Source: an uncultured Eubacteriales bacterium | GTDB lineage: Bacteria > Bacillota_A > Clostridia > Oscillospirales > Oscillospiraceae | DNA length: 11,215 bases | Direction of reading: 5' to 3' | NCBI GenBank assembly: GCA_900319835.1 | Contig: ONPY01000078.1 | Location: forward strand, 1 to 11,215 | The notes under the pieces: generated by a model | The model's input: only the letters and a program-made list of their open reading frames with translations | Told to the model about the DNA's origin: nothing | The model's database searches: none | Translations under genes and position numbers: made by a program | In this document: positions 1-6,653 of the stretch, piece by piece | Layout of the letters: every line of letters starts with the position of its first letter | Numbering within the stretch: position 1 is the stretch's first letter

Positions 1-12
1 CATCATTTGTAT

Positions 13-66
13 GAAGAATTATAATATCATCACTTTTTTTCTTTGAGTTAGTCTTAATAATTCTTC
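13..66. repeat. Inverted repeat GAAGAATTA / TAATTCTTC
   Basis: Two 9-base arms (13-21 and 58-66) are perfect reverse complements separated by 36 bases. The 8-base core TAATTCTT recurs directly at 128-135. The wide spacing suits a looped regulator site better than an RNA hairpin. In AT-rich DNA a chance match is quite possible. Confidence 0.25.
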
Positions 67-109
67 CTTCAGTTCTCCTATATTTTTCAGGGACGACTTT
101 ATTCAATGT

Positions 110-123
110 TATATTAATATAAT
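110..123 (+). promoter_or_regulatory. Candidate -10 elements for the LRR operon
   Basis: A perfect TATAAT lies at 118-123, and an overlapping TATATT at 110-115 is a second possibility. Neither has a good -35 hexamer at 16-18 bases; the best is TTCAGG (86-91), 18 bases before TATATT. With a start site near 130 the untranslated leader would be only about 20-25 bases. Placement before the first gene of a same-strand run supports a promoter here, but the weak -35 suggests either an activator or a chance match. Confidence 0.35.
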
Positions 124-152
124 GCAGTAATTCTTACCTGCGGAGGAGAGAT

Positions 153-848
153 ATGGGTTTCAAGAGAACGCTCCGGCTGATAACTGCCATCCTTTTTATT
201 GTTGTGCTATTGCTTGCGGGAATCTCCGGCCCCTATGAGGAGGGTCCGTGGATTACTCCCCCGCTCTTCGGCAGCCCCAAGGTGGAGCTCGGCGGGCGCA
301 GGCTTTCCGCCAACACCACCTCGATCACGGCTGTTATCAGCAAGCGGGACATCCCCTCGCTTGCCTACTTCACGAAGCTGGAAAAGGCCGATTTCCGCGG
401 CAGCACCTGCTACGGGGAGATTGCGGAATGGGCAGCCGCGCACCCGGAGGTGGAGGTCAACTACAGTCTTCCCCTGCCCGGCGGCCGAACCGTCGATTCC
501 CTGGCGGAGAGCATGGATCTGGAATGGGCCGGCACGGACGACCTCAACGGCGTCATGATGGTTTTCCCCTATATGAAAAATCTGCGCGCCCTGCGCCTGG
601 GCGACGTGGGCGGCGAGAGGCTTACCATGCAGGATCTGCTGCGCATCCACGAGGCGGCGCCGGATCTGGAGCTGGACTTCATTGCTGTCTTAAACGGTGA
701 AATCCTGGACAGCAGCGCCGAGAGCATCGACCTGACCCATCTGCGCCATGAGGACACGGCGGGCCTTGCCATGGTCCTGCCCTATATGCAGAATCTGAAG
801 ACGGTGGAGCTGGGCGTCCAGGCCGAGGGGGAAGAGCAGATCGCCTAG
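153..848 (+). CDS. N-terminal part of LRR protein copy 1 (truncated by TAG)
   Basis: As it stands, this frame encodes 231 residues. K-R near the N-terminus is followed by a hydrophobic stretch (about residues 8-24), so the product is probably exported. Unlike copies 2-4 there is no lipobox Cys: the expected L-A-G-C position reads L-A-G-I (residues 21-24). The rest holds two complete N-terminal units and most of a third. Each pairs a strand-like segment ending in a D-L or E-L pattern with a helix rich in A, E and L and a closing Y-x-L/F-x-L segment. The truncated product would lack the LRR block and C-terminal domain, so it may be non-functional. The start is supported by GGAGGAG at 142-148. 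No enzymatic motif is visible. Confidence 0.7.
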   Translation: MGFKRTLRLITAILFIVVLLLAGISGPYEEGPWITPPLFGSPKVELGGRRLSANTTSITAVISKRDIPSLAYFTKLEKADFRGSTCYGEIAEWAAAHPEVEVNYSLPLPGGRTVDSLAESMDLEWAGTDDLNGVMMVFPYMKNLRALRLGDVGGERLTMQDLLRIHEAAPDLELDFIAVLNGEILDSSAESIDLTHLRHEDTAGLAMVLPYMQNLKTVELGVQAEGEEQIA

Positions 849-852
849 GAGG
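847..852 (+). promoter_or_regulatory. Perfect SD sequence created at the internal TAG
   Basis: AGGAGG overlaps the amber codon. The paralogous site in copy 3 (3540-3551) reads TGGGAGGACATC, and here it reads TAGGAGGACATC. One G-to-A change therefore produces both the stop and a consensus SD. An in-frame CTG at 861-863 follows at 8 bases, so termination-reinitiation is conceivable. CTG is a weak start codon, and this role is inference. Confidence 0.35.
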
Positions 853-1007
853 ACATCGCCCTGCTGCGGGCCAGCTGCCCGAACGCGAAGTTTCAGTACA
901 GCTTCCGGCTCTATGGCCGTGATCTGGATCTGGACGCGGAGAAGCTGGACTTTCGCGGCGCGGAGGTCGACGACAACGGCGCCGCTCTCTACTCCGTTCT
1001 GGCCTGT

Positions 1008-1799
1008 ATGAACCACTGCACCTATCTGGATATGGACAGCACCGACGTGGACGATGAGGAGCTCGCCAAGCTCCGGGATCTCTTCCCCGAGACCAAGATC
1101 GTCTGGCGCGTCTGGTTCGGCACCAACTACAGCGTGCGCACCGACACCGAGCGCATCCTCGCCTCCAAGCCCTCGGTGGGCGGCATGATCTACGACCCCT
1201 CCCCCCTGCAGTACTGCACGGACATCAAATATCTGGATCTGGGCCACAACGATGATATGACCGACCTGTCCTTCACCATGTATATGCCAAAGCTGGAGGT
1301 TTTGATCATCGCCATGACCGGCGTGACGGACATCTCCCCGCTGAAAAACTGCAGCCGGCTTGAGTATCTGGAGCTCAACTCCACCCAGATCGGGGATCTG
1401 AGCCCGCTGGAGGGCCACACCGCCCTGCGGCATCTGAACATCGGCTGCTGTCCCAACATCTCGGACATCTCCCCGCTCTACGGCATCAGGGAGATGGAGC
1501 GGCTCTGGATCGGGAACGAGACGCCCGTCCCCTCCGGCCAGGTCGCCGAGATGCGCGCCGCGGCGCCAAACTGCAAAATCAACACCACCACTTCCGACCC
1601 CCACGGCGAGGCTTGGCGTTTCACCCGCTACGACCCCGAGGAGCCGAAATACTACTGGGTCCCCCGGCATGAGCTGCTGAGGGAGCAAATGGGCTACAAC
1701 TATCAGGAGTACAGCTTCTACTGGCTGGATCCCATGTGCGATCTTCCCGCTCCGCCGGAGTTTGCCGGGAAATTCGGAAAAGAGGTATACGGTCTATGA
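1008..1799 (+). CDS. C-terminal part of LRR protein copy 1 (downstream of TAG)
   Basis: This is the same frame as the upstream fragment. The first ATG after the TAG is at 1008 (263 residues), but it has no ribosome-binding site and lies inside the last N-terminal unit, so it is a poor start. The frame is open from 849. If translation restarts at all, the better-placed candidate is CTG 861, 8 bases after AGGAGG (847-852). The fragment carries the T-Y-L-D-M-D strand, the W-R-V-W-F-G segment, the RT-x(5)-ILAS junction, the LRR block (D-I-S-P-L / L-E-Y-L-E-L / D-L-S-P-L / L-R-H-L-N-I) and the C-terminal domain. Without a signal peptide it would remain cytoplasmic. It is best read as the tail of a disrupted gene. 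Confidence 0.6.
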   Translation: MNHCTYLDMDSTDVDDEELAKLRDLFPETKIVWRVWFGTNYSVRTDTERILASKPSVGGMIYDPSPLQYCTDIKYLDLGHNDDMTDLSFTMYMPKLEVLIIAMTGVTDISPLKNCSRLEYLELNSTQIGDLSPLEGHTALRHLNIGCCPNISDISPLYGIREMERLWIGNETPVPSGQVAEMRAAAPNCKINTTTSDPHGEAWRFTRYDPEEPKYYWVPRHELLREQMGYNYQEYSFYWLDPMCDLPAPPEFAGKFGKEVYGL

Positions 1800-3097
1800 T
1801 AAAAAAGCTACTCTCTGCGCTGCTGCTTGCCGCGCTGATTCTGGCGGCCGTCGGCTGCGCCGCCTCTCCCGCGGCGCCGGGCGCTTCCCGGGCGGAGGCA
1901 GAGCCGGCGTCCTCCTCGGAGCCCACCCAAGAGCCTACGCCGGAGCCCACGCCGGAGCCCATCCGCGAGGTGGAGATCCTGGGCAAAGTCGTCCCGGCGG
2001 ACGCCGGGGAGATCGACCTTGCCGGTGTCACCGACGGCGACGCAGCGGATGTGGCAAGGCAGCTGACCCTGCTCACCGCCCCCAAGGTCCTTGTCATCGG
2101 CAGTGAAACCGATAACCCCCTGAGCTGGGAGAGTCTGAAAACGCTGCACGACGCCGCGCCCGGCGCCGCGATCGACTATGCGTTCACGATGTGGAAGAAG
2201 GATCTCAACCTCAAGGACGAGGAGCTGGATCTCAAGCACATCCGCATGGACGACGAGGGCGAACAGGTCCGGCAGATCGCCGCCTGCATGACCAATCTCA
2301 AGACCCTGGACATGGACAGCTGCGGTGTCTCCAACGAAGCCATGGCCGCTCTTCGCGACAGTATGCCCGGGGTGGAGGTCATTTGGCGCGTCAACTTTGG
2401 CCGCTTCTACACCGCCCGCACCAACACGGAAAAGATCCTGGCCTCCCGGCCGGGCAAGGCCGGCAACCTGGTACACAACAACGTGATGGCGCTGCAGTAC
2501 TGCACCAAGGTCAAGTACATGGATCTGGGCCACAACAACCACCTGGACACCATCGAGTTCTGCCGCTACATGCCGGATCTGGAAGTGCTGATCGTCGCCT
2601 GTACTTTTGTGGAGGACTTCTCCCCCCTGGCCGAATGCCCGAAGCTGGAGTATGTGGAGGCGCTGACCACCCGTCTGCACGACCTGACTCCCTTCTCGGG
2701 GCTGAAAAATCTCCGGCACCTGAACATCGCCTACAATTTTGCCGTCACCGACATTACCCCGCTCTACTCCCTGACCGGGCTGGAACGGCTCTGGATCGGC
2801 GCCCACGACCCCGTGCCGCCGGAACAGATCGCGGAGTTTCGCCGTCTTGCCCCCAACTGTGAGGTCAACGACACCGCCACCGACCCCACCGAGGAGCACT
2901 GGCGCTTTGCCGATTACAACGGCCCGCACAGCGCAAACTATGTACCGCGCTATGCTGAGCTGCGCAAGCAGTTCGGCTATGAGGAGAACGACTTCTCCTT
3001 TATCTGGAACGACCCCCTCTACGATTATTCCTGGCATCCCCCGGTCGTGGAGAAGGATGACGTGGAGGACTTCACATATGAACCTGACCTTTCCTAA
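1796..3097 (+). CDS. LRR lipoprotein copy 2
   Basis: Predicted exported LRR lipoprotein of 433 residues. The start is ATG 1796, which gives a compact signal (M-I-K-K, hydrophobic 5-19) and a lipobox A-V-G-C with Cys21. AGAGG (1781-1785) lies 10 bases upstream, and the start overlaps the previous stop as ATGA. A disordered linker with three EPTx repeats (residues 42-55) follows, typical of a tether across the cell wall. Only two N-terminal units are present (about 72-138 and 143-204), against three or four in the sister genes; the unit that normally comes first is missing. Next come the RT-x(5)-ILAS junction (208-217), the LRR block (about 235-355) and the C-terminal domain with F-I-W-N-D-P-L (402-408), which has a longer acidic tail than the others. 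The role is unknown; LRRs of this kind usually bind proteins or glycans outside the cell (family knowledge). Confidence 0.82.
   Translation: MIKKLLSALLLAALILAAVGCAASPAAPGASRAEAEPASSSEPTQEPTPEPTPEPIREVEILGKVVPADAGEIDLAGVTDGDAADVARQLTLLTAPKVLVIGSETDNPLSWESLKTLHDAAPGAAIDYAFTMWKKDLNLKDEELDLKHIRMDDEGEQVRQIAACMTNLKTLDMDSCGVSNEAMAALRDSMPGVEVIWRVNFGRFYTARTNTEKILASRPGKAGNLVHNNVMALQYCTKVKYMDLGHNNHLDTIEFCRYMPDLEVLIVACTFVEDFSPLAECPKLEYVEALTTRLHDLTPFSGLKNLRHLNIAYNFAVTDITPLYSLTGLERLWIGAHDPVPPEQIAEFRRLAPNCEVNDTATDPTEEHWRFADYNGPHSANYVPRYAELRKQFGYEENDFSFIWNDPLYDYSWHPPVVEKDDVEDFTYEPDLS
1919..1960 (+). repeat. 12-base tandem repeat encoding (EPTx)n linker
   Basis: Three and a half copies of a degenerate 12-base unit (GAG-CCN-ACN-CCG/CAA) encode Glu-Pro-Thr-Pro/Gln repeats just after the lipobox of LRR copy 2. 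Such repeats expand and contract by slippage, so the linker length may differ between strains. No other paralog in the array has it. Confidence 0.7.
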
Positions 3098-4445
3098 AAA
3101 GCGCATTCTTATTCTGCTTATCCTGCTGCTGATGCTGGCGGCAGCCGGCTGCGGGAAGGGCGGCGCGCCCGACGCGTCGGCTCCCGCGGAGGAACTGCCG
3201 GAGATCGGCGGGCAGCGCTACGCTCTCGACACCACCGATCTGACCGCCGTGCTCTCCGCCGGGGAGACTGCCGAGCTGGACAAGCTGCCGAATCTGCACT
3301 TTGCCGATCTCAGCGGCAGCGAGAACGTGGAGGAGATCGCCGCCTGGGCCAAGGCCCACCCGGAGATCGGCGTGAGATACACCGTGACCCTGCCCGACGG
3401 GACGGTTCTCCCCTCAGACGCCAAAAGTGTGGATTACACGGGCGCCTCCGGCAGCCAAGTGCTCTCCGACGCCCCCGCCCTCGCCCTGCTGCAGGATCTG
3501 AAAACCCTGAAGCTCGGTCGGGAGCGCAGCAGCGTGAGCTGGGAGGACATCCAGAAGCTGCGGGCCTTTCTCCCCGAGACCTCTTTCCAATACAGTTTTG
3601 ATCTCTACGGGAAAACCTGCGACCTCTCCAGCAGCACCATCAGTCTCTTCCACATCCCCGTGGAGGACGAAGCCCAGAAAATCGACCTCGTGATGTCCTG
3701 CATGCCCCAGCTGACCTATGTGGATATGGACAGTTGCGGCGTCTCCAATGAGCGGATGGAGGAGCTGCGCCTGAAATACCCGGACGTCAAGATCGTCTGG
3801 CGCGTCTGGTTCGGCGAGAGCTACAGCGTGCGTACCGACGTGGTGAAGATCCTGGCCTCCCGGCCCTCTGTGGGGGGGATGCTGGACAACAGTGACGCCA
3901 AGATCCTTTTCTACTGCCACGACGTGCGTTTTCTGGATCTGGGCCACAACAAGGCCCTGTCGGATTACTCCTTTGTCCGCGGAATGCCCAAGCTGGAGGT
4001 GGCCGTGCTCTCGATGTGCGACTGCTCCGACATGTCTCCCCTGGCCGACTGCCCGGAGCTGGAATACCTGGAGATCTTCTCCACGGAGTGCTCCGACCTT
4101 ACCCCGCTTTCGGGGCTGACCAAGCTGCGGCATCTGAACATTGCCAACAATCTGGGCATTACGGATCTCTCGCCGCTCTACGGTCTGAAGGATCTGGAGC
4201 GTCTCTGGATCGGCAGCATGACGCGCCTGACCAATGAGCAGCTCGACGAGATCCGGCGCCAGCTCCCCAATTGCGACATCAACACCACCGTCTACGACGA
4301 TCCCACCGCCGGCGGGTGGCGCTACGTGTCCGTCGACGGAGAAGCCTGCATGGCCGAGCGCTATTATGTGCTGCGCCTGCAGTTTGACGACTATCAGTTC
4401 TCCGCCTACTCCTTTGCCCGCAACGACCCCCTGTGCCCAAAATGA
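3078..4445 (+). CDS. LRR lipoprotein copy 3
   Basis: Predicted LRR lipoprotein of 455 residues. ATG 3078 is chosen because GGAGG (3064-3068) lies 9 bases upstream and the protein then begins with a clean signal: P-K-K-R, hydrophobic 10-23, lipobox A-A-G-C with Cys25. It overlaps the end of copy 2 by 20 bases in another frame, implying translational coupling. Three N-terminal units run at about 48-108, 117-180 and 188-247. The RT-x(5)-ILAS junction is at 252-261, the LRR block at about 275-400 (L-D-L-G-H-N, D-M-S-P-L, D-L-T-P-L, D-L-S-P-L-Y), and the C-terminal domain ends N-D-P-L-C-P-K. Trp155 (TGG at 3540-3542) marks the site that is TAG in copy 1. This is the closest paralog of copy 4 by eye. 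No catalytic motif is visible; a ligand-binding role at the cell surface is inference. Confidence 0.85.
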   Translation: MNLTFPKKRILILLILLLMLAAAGCGKGGAPDASAPAEELPEIGGQRYALDTTDLTAVLSAGETAELDKLPNLHFADLSGSENVEEIAAWAKAHPEIGVRYTVTLPDGTVLPSDAKSVDYTGASGSQVLSDAPALALLQDLKTLKLGRERSSVSWEDIQKLRAFLPETSFQYSFDLYGKTCDLSSSTISLFHIPVEDEAQKIDLVMSCMPQLTYVDMDSCGVSNERMEELRLKYPDVKIVWRVWFGESYSVRTDVVKILASRPSVGGMLDNSDAKILFYCHDVRFLDLGHNKALSDYSFVRGMPKLEVAVLSMCDCSDMSPLADCPELEYLEIFSTECSDLTPLSGLTKLRHLNIANNLGITDLSPLYGLKDLERLWIGSMTRLTNEQLDEIRRQLPNCDINTTVYDDPTAGGWRYVSVDGEACMAERYYVLRLQFDDYQFSAYSFARNDPLCPK

Positions 4446-4461
4446 TTCGGAGGATGGAACC

Positions 4462-5904
4462 ATGTTGAAGAAAAGACTTGTACCCCTTTGCCTGTTCCTG
4501 CTGCTCGCCCTGCTGCTGACGGGCTGCGCCCGCGGCGGCAAGCCGGAGACCGCAGACACGTCCGCAGATACATCCCCCGTGGATGCCGACGCAAACATTC
4601 TCCGCATCGGCGGCCAGGATATCCCGCTTGACAGTGCGGAGATCACCGCGGTGCTCGCCCCGGGCGAGACGGAGCTGCTCTCCCTGCTGCCCGGGCTGCG
4701 CTACGCCGATCTCAGCGGCAGCGAGGCCATTGATGAGATCGCCGCCTGGGCTGCGGAGCACCCGAACGTGAGCGTACACTACACCATTCCCCTGCCGGAT
4801 GGGCGCACGCTCCCCTCCGACACCGCAAGCTACGACCTCTCCGACGCCACCGCCGCCGAGGCGCTGTCAGTCGCCCCCGCCCTCGCTCAACTGCCTCAGC
4901 TGCGCAGCGTCAACCTGGGCGCCGAGCGCGCGGCCATGGGCTGGGACGGTATCCGCCAGCTGCGCCAGATTCTGCCTGAAACCGAATTCCAGTACCGCTT
5001 CGACCTCTACGGCACGGAGTGCGATCTCTCCGCCGCCTCCGTCAATCTCTACAGCGTCCCGGTCTACTCCTATGATGACGGTGAGTTCATCGACGAGGTC
5101 ATGAACTACATGCCCCAGCTCCGGTATGTGGACATGGACAGCGTGGGTCTTTCCATGCGGCGGCTGGAGGAGATCAACCTCAACCACCCCGACGTGAAGG
5201 TGGTCTTCCGTGTCTTCTTCGGCGACAACTACACCGCCCGCACCGACGCCGAGCGCATCCTCGCCTCCATGGCTTCCCGCGGCGGTCTGCTGACGGACGA
5301 CAACGTGGAGGGTCTCTACTACTGCCATGACGTCAAGTACCTTGACATCGGCCACAACACGCCGCTGACCGACATCCGCTTTGCCGCGCAGATGCCGAAG
5401 CTGGAGGTCGCGATCTTCTCCATGTGCAACATCTCGGACATCTCCGCTTTGGCCGACTGCCCGGAGCTGGAGTATCTGGAGCTTTCCAACACCTACGTCA
5501 CCGATCTGCGCCCGCTGTCCGGGCTTGAGAAGCTGCGCCATCTGAATGTGGCGGCCACCGGCTTCGACCAGCCCGAGGACGGCTCGCCGCGCATCCGGCT
5601 CACCGACATCACGCCGCTCTACCCCCTGACCGGGCTGGAGCGTCTCTGGATCGGCGCGTTCAACCCTGTCCCCCCCGAGCAGGTCGAGGAGATGCAGCGC
5701 CGCGCCCCCAACTGCGAGATCAACGTTGAGGTCTATGAGGATCCGGTGGGCGGCCACTGGCGCTATCTCGCCCTGGCCGACTACATCGAAACCTACGTGG
5801 ACACCTACCATGACCGCTATATCAAGCTGCGCGAGCAGTTTGGCAATTACGAGTACTCCGCCTACAATTTCACCTGGAACGATCCGCTCTGTCCCCAGGG
5901 GTAA
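4462..5904 (+). CDS. LRR lipoprotein copy 4
   Basis: Predicted LRR lipoprotein of 480 residues. The start at ATG 4462 has GGAGG (4449-4453) 8 bases upstream, and the gene begins 16 bases after copy 3. The signal is L-K-K-R, hydrophobic 6-20, lipobox L-T-G-C with Cys22. Three N-terminal units lie at about 54-114, 124-184 and 193-254; the RT-x(5)-ILAS junction is at 260-269. The LRR block (about 285-420) carries a ~9-residue insertion around 367-377 (F-D-Q-P-E-D-G-S-P) between two repeats, absent from the other copies. The C-terminal domain ends W-N-D-P-L-C-P-Q-G. Trp161 matches the position disrupted in copy 1. nadE follows after 11 bases, so the two are probably co-transcribed. Function unknown beyond likely extracellular binding. 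Confidence 0.85.
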   Translation: MLKKRLVPLCLFLLLALLLTGCARGGKPETADTSADTSPVDADANILRIGGQDIPLDSAEITAVLAPGETELLSLLPGLRYADLSGSEAIDEIAAWAAEHPNVSVHYTIPLPDGRTLPSDTASYDLSDATAAEALSVAPALAQLPQLRSVNLGAERAAMGWDGIRQLRQILPETEFQYRFDLYGTECDLSAASVNLYSVPVYSYDDGEFIDEVMNYMPQLRYVDMDSVGLSMRRLEEINLNHPDVKVVFRVFFGDNYTARTDAERILASMASRGGLLTDDNVEGLYYCHDVKYLDIGHNTPLTDIRFAAQMPKLEVAIFSMCNISDISALADCPELEYLELSNTYVTDLRPLSGLEKLRHLNVAATGFDQPEDGSPRIRLTDITPLYPLTGLERLWIGAFNPVPPEQVEEMQRRAPNCEINVEVYEDPVGGHWRYLALADYIETYVDTYHDRYIKLREQFGNYEYSAYNFTWNDPLCPQG

Positions 5905-5915
5905 GGAGAATCAGC

Positions 5916-6647
5916 ATGAGAGACTATCGGGAAGAATTTGACAAGCGCGTGGCCTATATCCGCAGCAAGCTGGCCGAGGCCCACGCCGACGGCATCGTCT
6001 TCGGAAACTCCGGCGGCAAGGACAGCGCCCTGGTGGGCATCCTCTGCAAAGCCGCCTGCGACAACACCGTGGGCGTCATCATGCCCTGTTCCTCCAAACG
6101 CAATTTTGGCGAGGACGCCGCGGACGGGCGCGCGCTGGCCGAGCAGTTTGGCATCGAGACCCGCGTGGTGGATCTCACCCCCGTGCGTGAGGCCGAGCTG
6201 AAGGCGCTGGAGGGCGTGGCCGCGCTCAACGATATGGCGCTGACGAACATCGCGCCCCGCCTGCGCATGACCACGCTCTACGCCATCGGCGCCGCGGAGA
6301 ACCGTCTGGTCGCCGGCACCGGCAACCGCAGCGAGAGCTATATGGGCTACTTTACCAAGTGGGGCGACGGCGCCAGCGACTTTAACCCCATCGCCGATCT
6401 CTGCGCTACCGAGGTTTTCGCCTTTCTCCGTTTTCTCAGCGCCCCCGCCTCCATCGTGGAGAAGGCCCCCTCCGCCGGGCTGTTTGAGGGCCAGACAGAC
6501 GAGGCGGAAATGGGCGTGACCTATGCTGCCATCGACCGCTACCTGCTCTGCGGCGAGGTCAACGACCACGACAAGGCCATCATCGACCGCTATCACAGCC
6601 GCAGCGAACACAAGCGCCGGCTCATCAGCACCTTTGAAAACCCCTGA
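5916..6647 (+). CDS. nadE: NAD(+) synthase, glutaminase-domain-free (NadE)
   Basis: Cytoplasmic enzyme of the last step of NAD synthesis: deamido-NAD is activated with ATP and amidated to NAD+. The 243 residues match the short, ammonia-using form without an N-terminal nitrilase domain. Visible motifs are the PP-loop S-G-G-K-D-S (32-37; the family pattern is SGGxDS), R-M-T-T-L-Y (117-122), G-T-G-N-R-S-E (134-140), and the F-T-K-W-G-D-G / D-F-N-P segment (146-158), then K-A-P-S-A-G-L (183-189), all characteristic of NadE. AAGGAG (5903-5908) lies 7 bases before ATG 5916 and overlaps the stop of LRR copy 4, so nadE is the last gene of the LRR operon. A strong terminator follows at once. Linkage of a housekeeping cofactor gene to surface lipoproteins is unusual and may only reflect shared transcription. 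Confidence 0.92.
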   Translation: MRDYREEFDKRVAYIRSKLAEAHADGIVFGNSGGKDSALVGILCKAACDNTVGVIMPCSSKRNFGEDAADGRALAEQFGIETRVVDLTPVREAELKALEGVAALNDMALTNIAPRLRMTTLYAIGAAENRLVAGTGNRSESYMGYFTKWGDGASDFNPIADLCATEVFAFLRFLSAPASIVEKAPSAGLFEGQTDEAEMGVTYAAIDRYLLCGEVNDHDKAIIDRYHSRSEHKRRLISTFENP

Positions 6648-6653
6648 CATGCA

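Larger units (their letters stand above)
1..152. other. AT-rich leader upstream of the LRR operon
   Basis: This stretch has no credible gene and is strikingly A+T-rich against the GC-rich remainder of the window, as expected of a promoter region. It holds a T-run (about 33-43), an inverted pair GAAGAATTA (13-21) / TAATTCTTC (58-66), and a second TAATTCTT at 128-135 just before the ribosome-binding site. These could be regulator sites or chance in AT-rich DNA. No GC-rich terminator hairpin of an upstream gene is visible. Confidence 0.6.
153..1799 (+). pseudogene. LRR surface protein copy 1, interrupted by in-frame TAG
   Basis: Apart from one TAG at 846-848, a single frame is open from ATG 153 to TGA 1797-1799 (549 codons). 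The frame on both sides of the TAG aligns with the three downstream paralogs. Units in order (residues counted through the stop): hydrophobic N-terminus 5-25; N-terminal units at about 47-111, 120-184, 190-257 and 262-330; the RT-x(5)-ILAS junction; LRR block with D-I-S-P-L repeats; C-terminal domain ending in W-L-D-P-M-C. TAG occupies codon 232, where paralogs have Trp (W111, W155, W161; all TGG). TGG to TAG is a one-base change, so this is most simply a recent nonsense mutation. Readthrough, reinitiation or a sequencing error remain possible. GGAGG at 142-146 lies 6 bases before the ATG. The stop overlaps the next start (ATGA, 1796-1799). Confidence 0.8.
153..5904 (+). repeat. Tandem array of four paralogous LRR genes
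   Basis: Four head-to-tail paralogs make up this array. They share the R-T-[DN]-x(3)-[KR]-I-L-A-S junction, the D-[LI]-G-H-N strand, L-R-H-L-N-[IV], R-L-W-I-G and a C-terminal [WR]-[NL]-D-P-[LM] motif, but differ in N-terminal unit number (4, 2, 3, 3). Local DNA identity is high: 28 identical bases between copy 1 (1094-1121) and copy 3 (3788-3815), and 22 between copy 3 (4042-4063) and copy 4 (5450-5471). Duplication followed by divergence and occasional recombination is the likely history. Confidence 0.85.

Noticed and set aside
846..848. Pyrrolysine or another recoded residue at the TAG
   Set aside because: Paralogs have Trp (TGG) here, so a one-base nonsense change is simpler; no PYLIS-like element or pyl gene can be seen in this window.
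1736..1795. Upstream extension of LRR copy 2 to an earlier ATG
   Set aside because: It would put extra residues before a textbook lipoprotein signal and overlap copy 1 widely; ATG 1796 has the SD and the ATGA overlap.
690..5811. Long antisense frames opposite each LRR gene (690-1688, 1808-3106, 3414-4646, 4867-5811)
   Set aside because: They lack ribosome-binding sites and mirror the repeats of the sense genes. Long open antisense frames are expected in GC-rich DNA, and the sense strand has signals, lipoboxes and paralogy.
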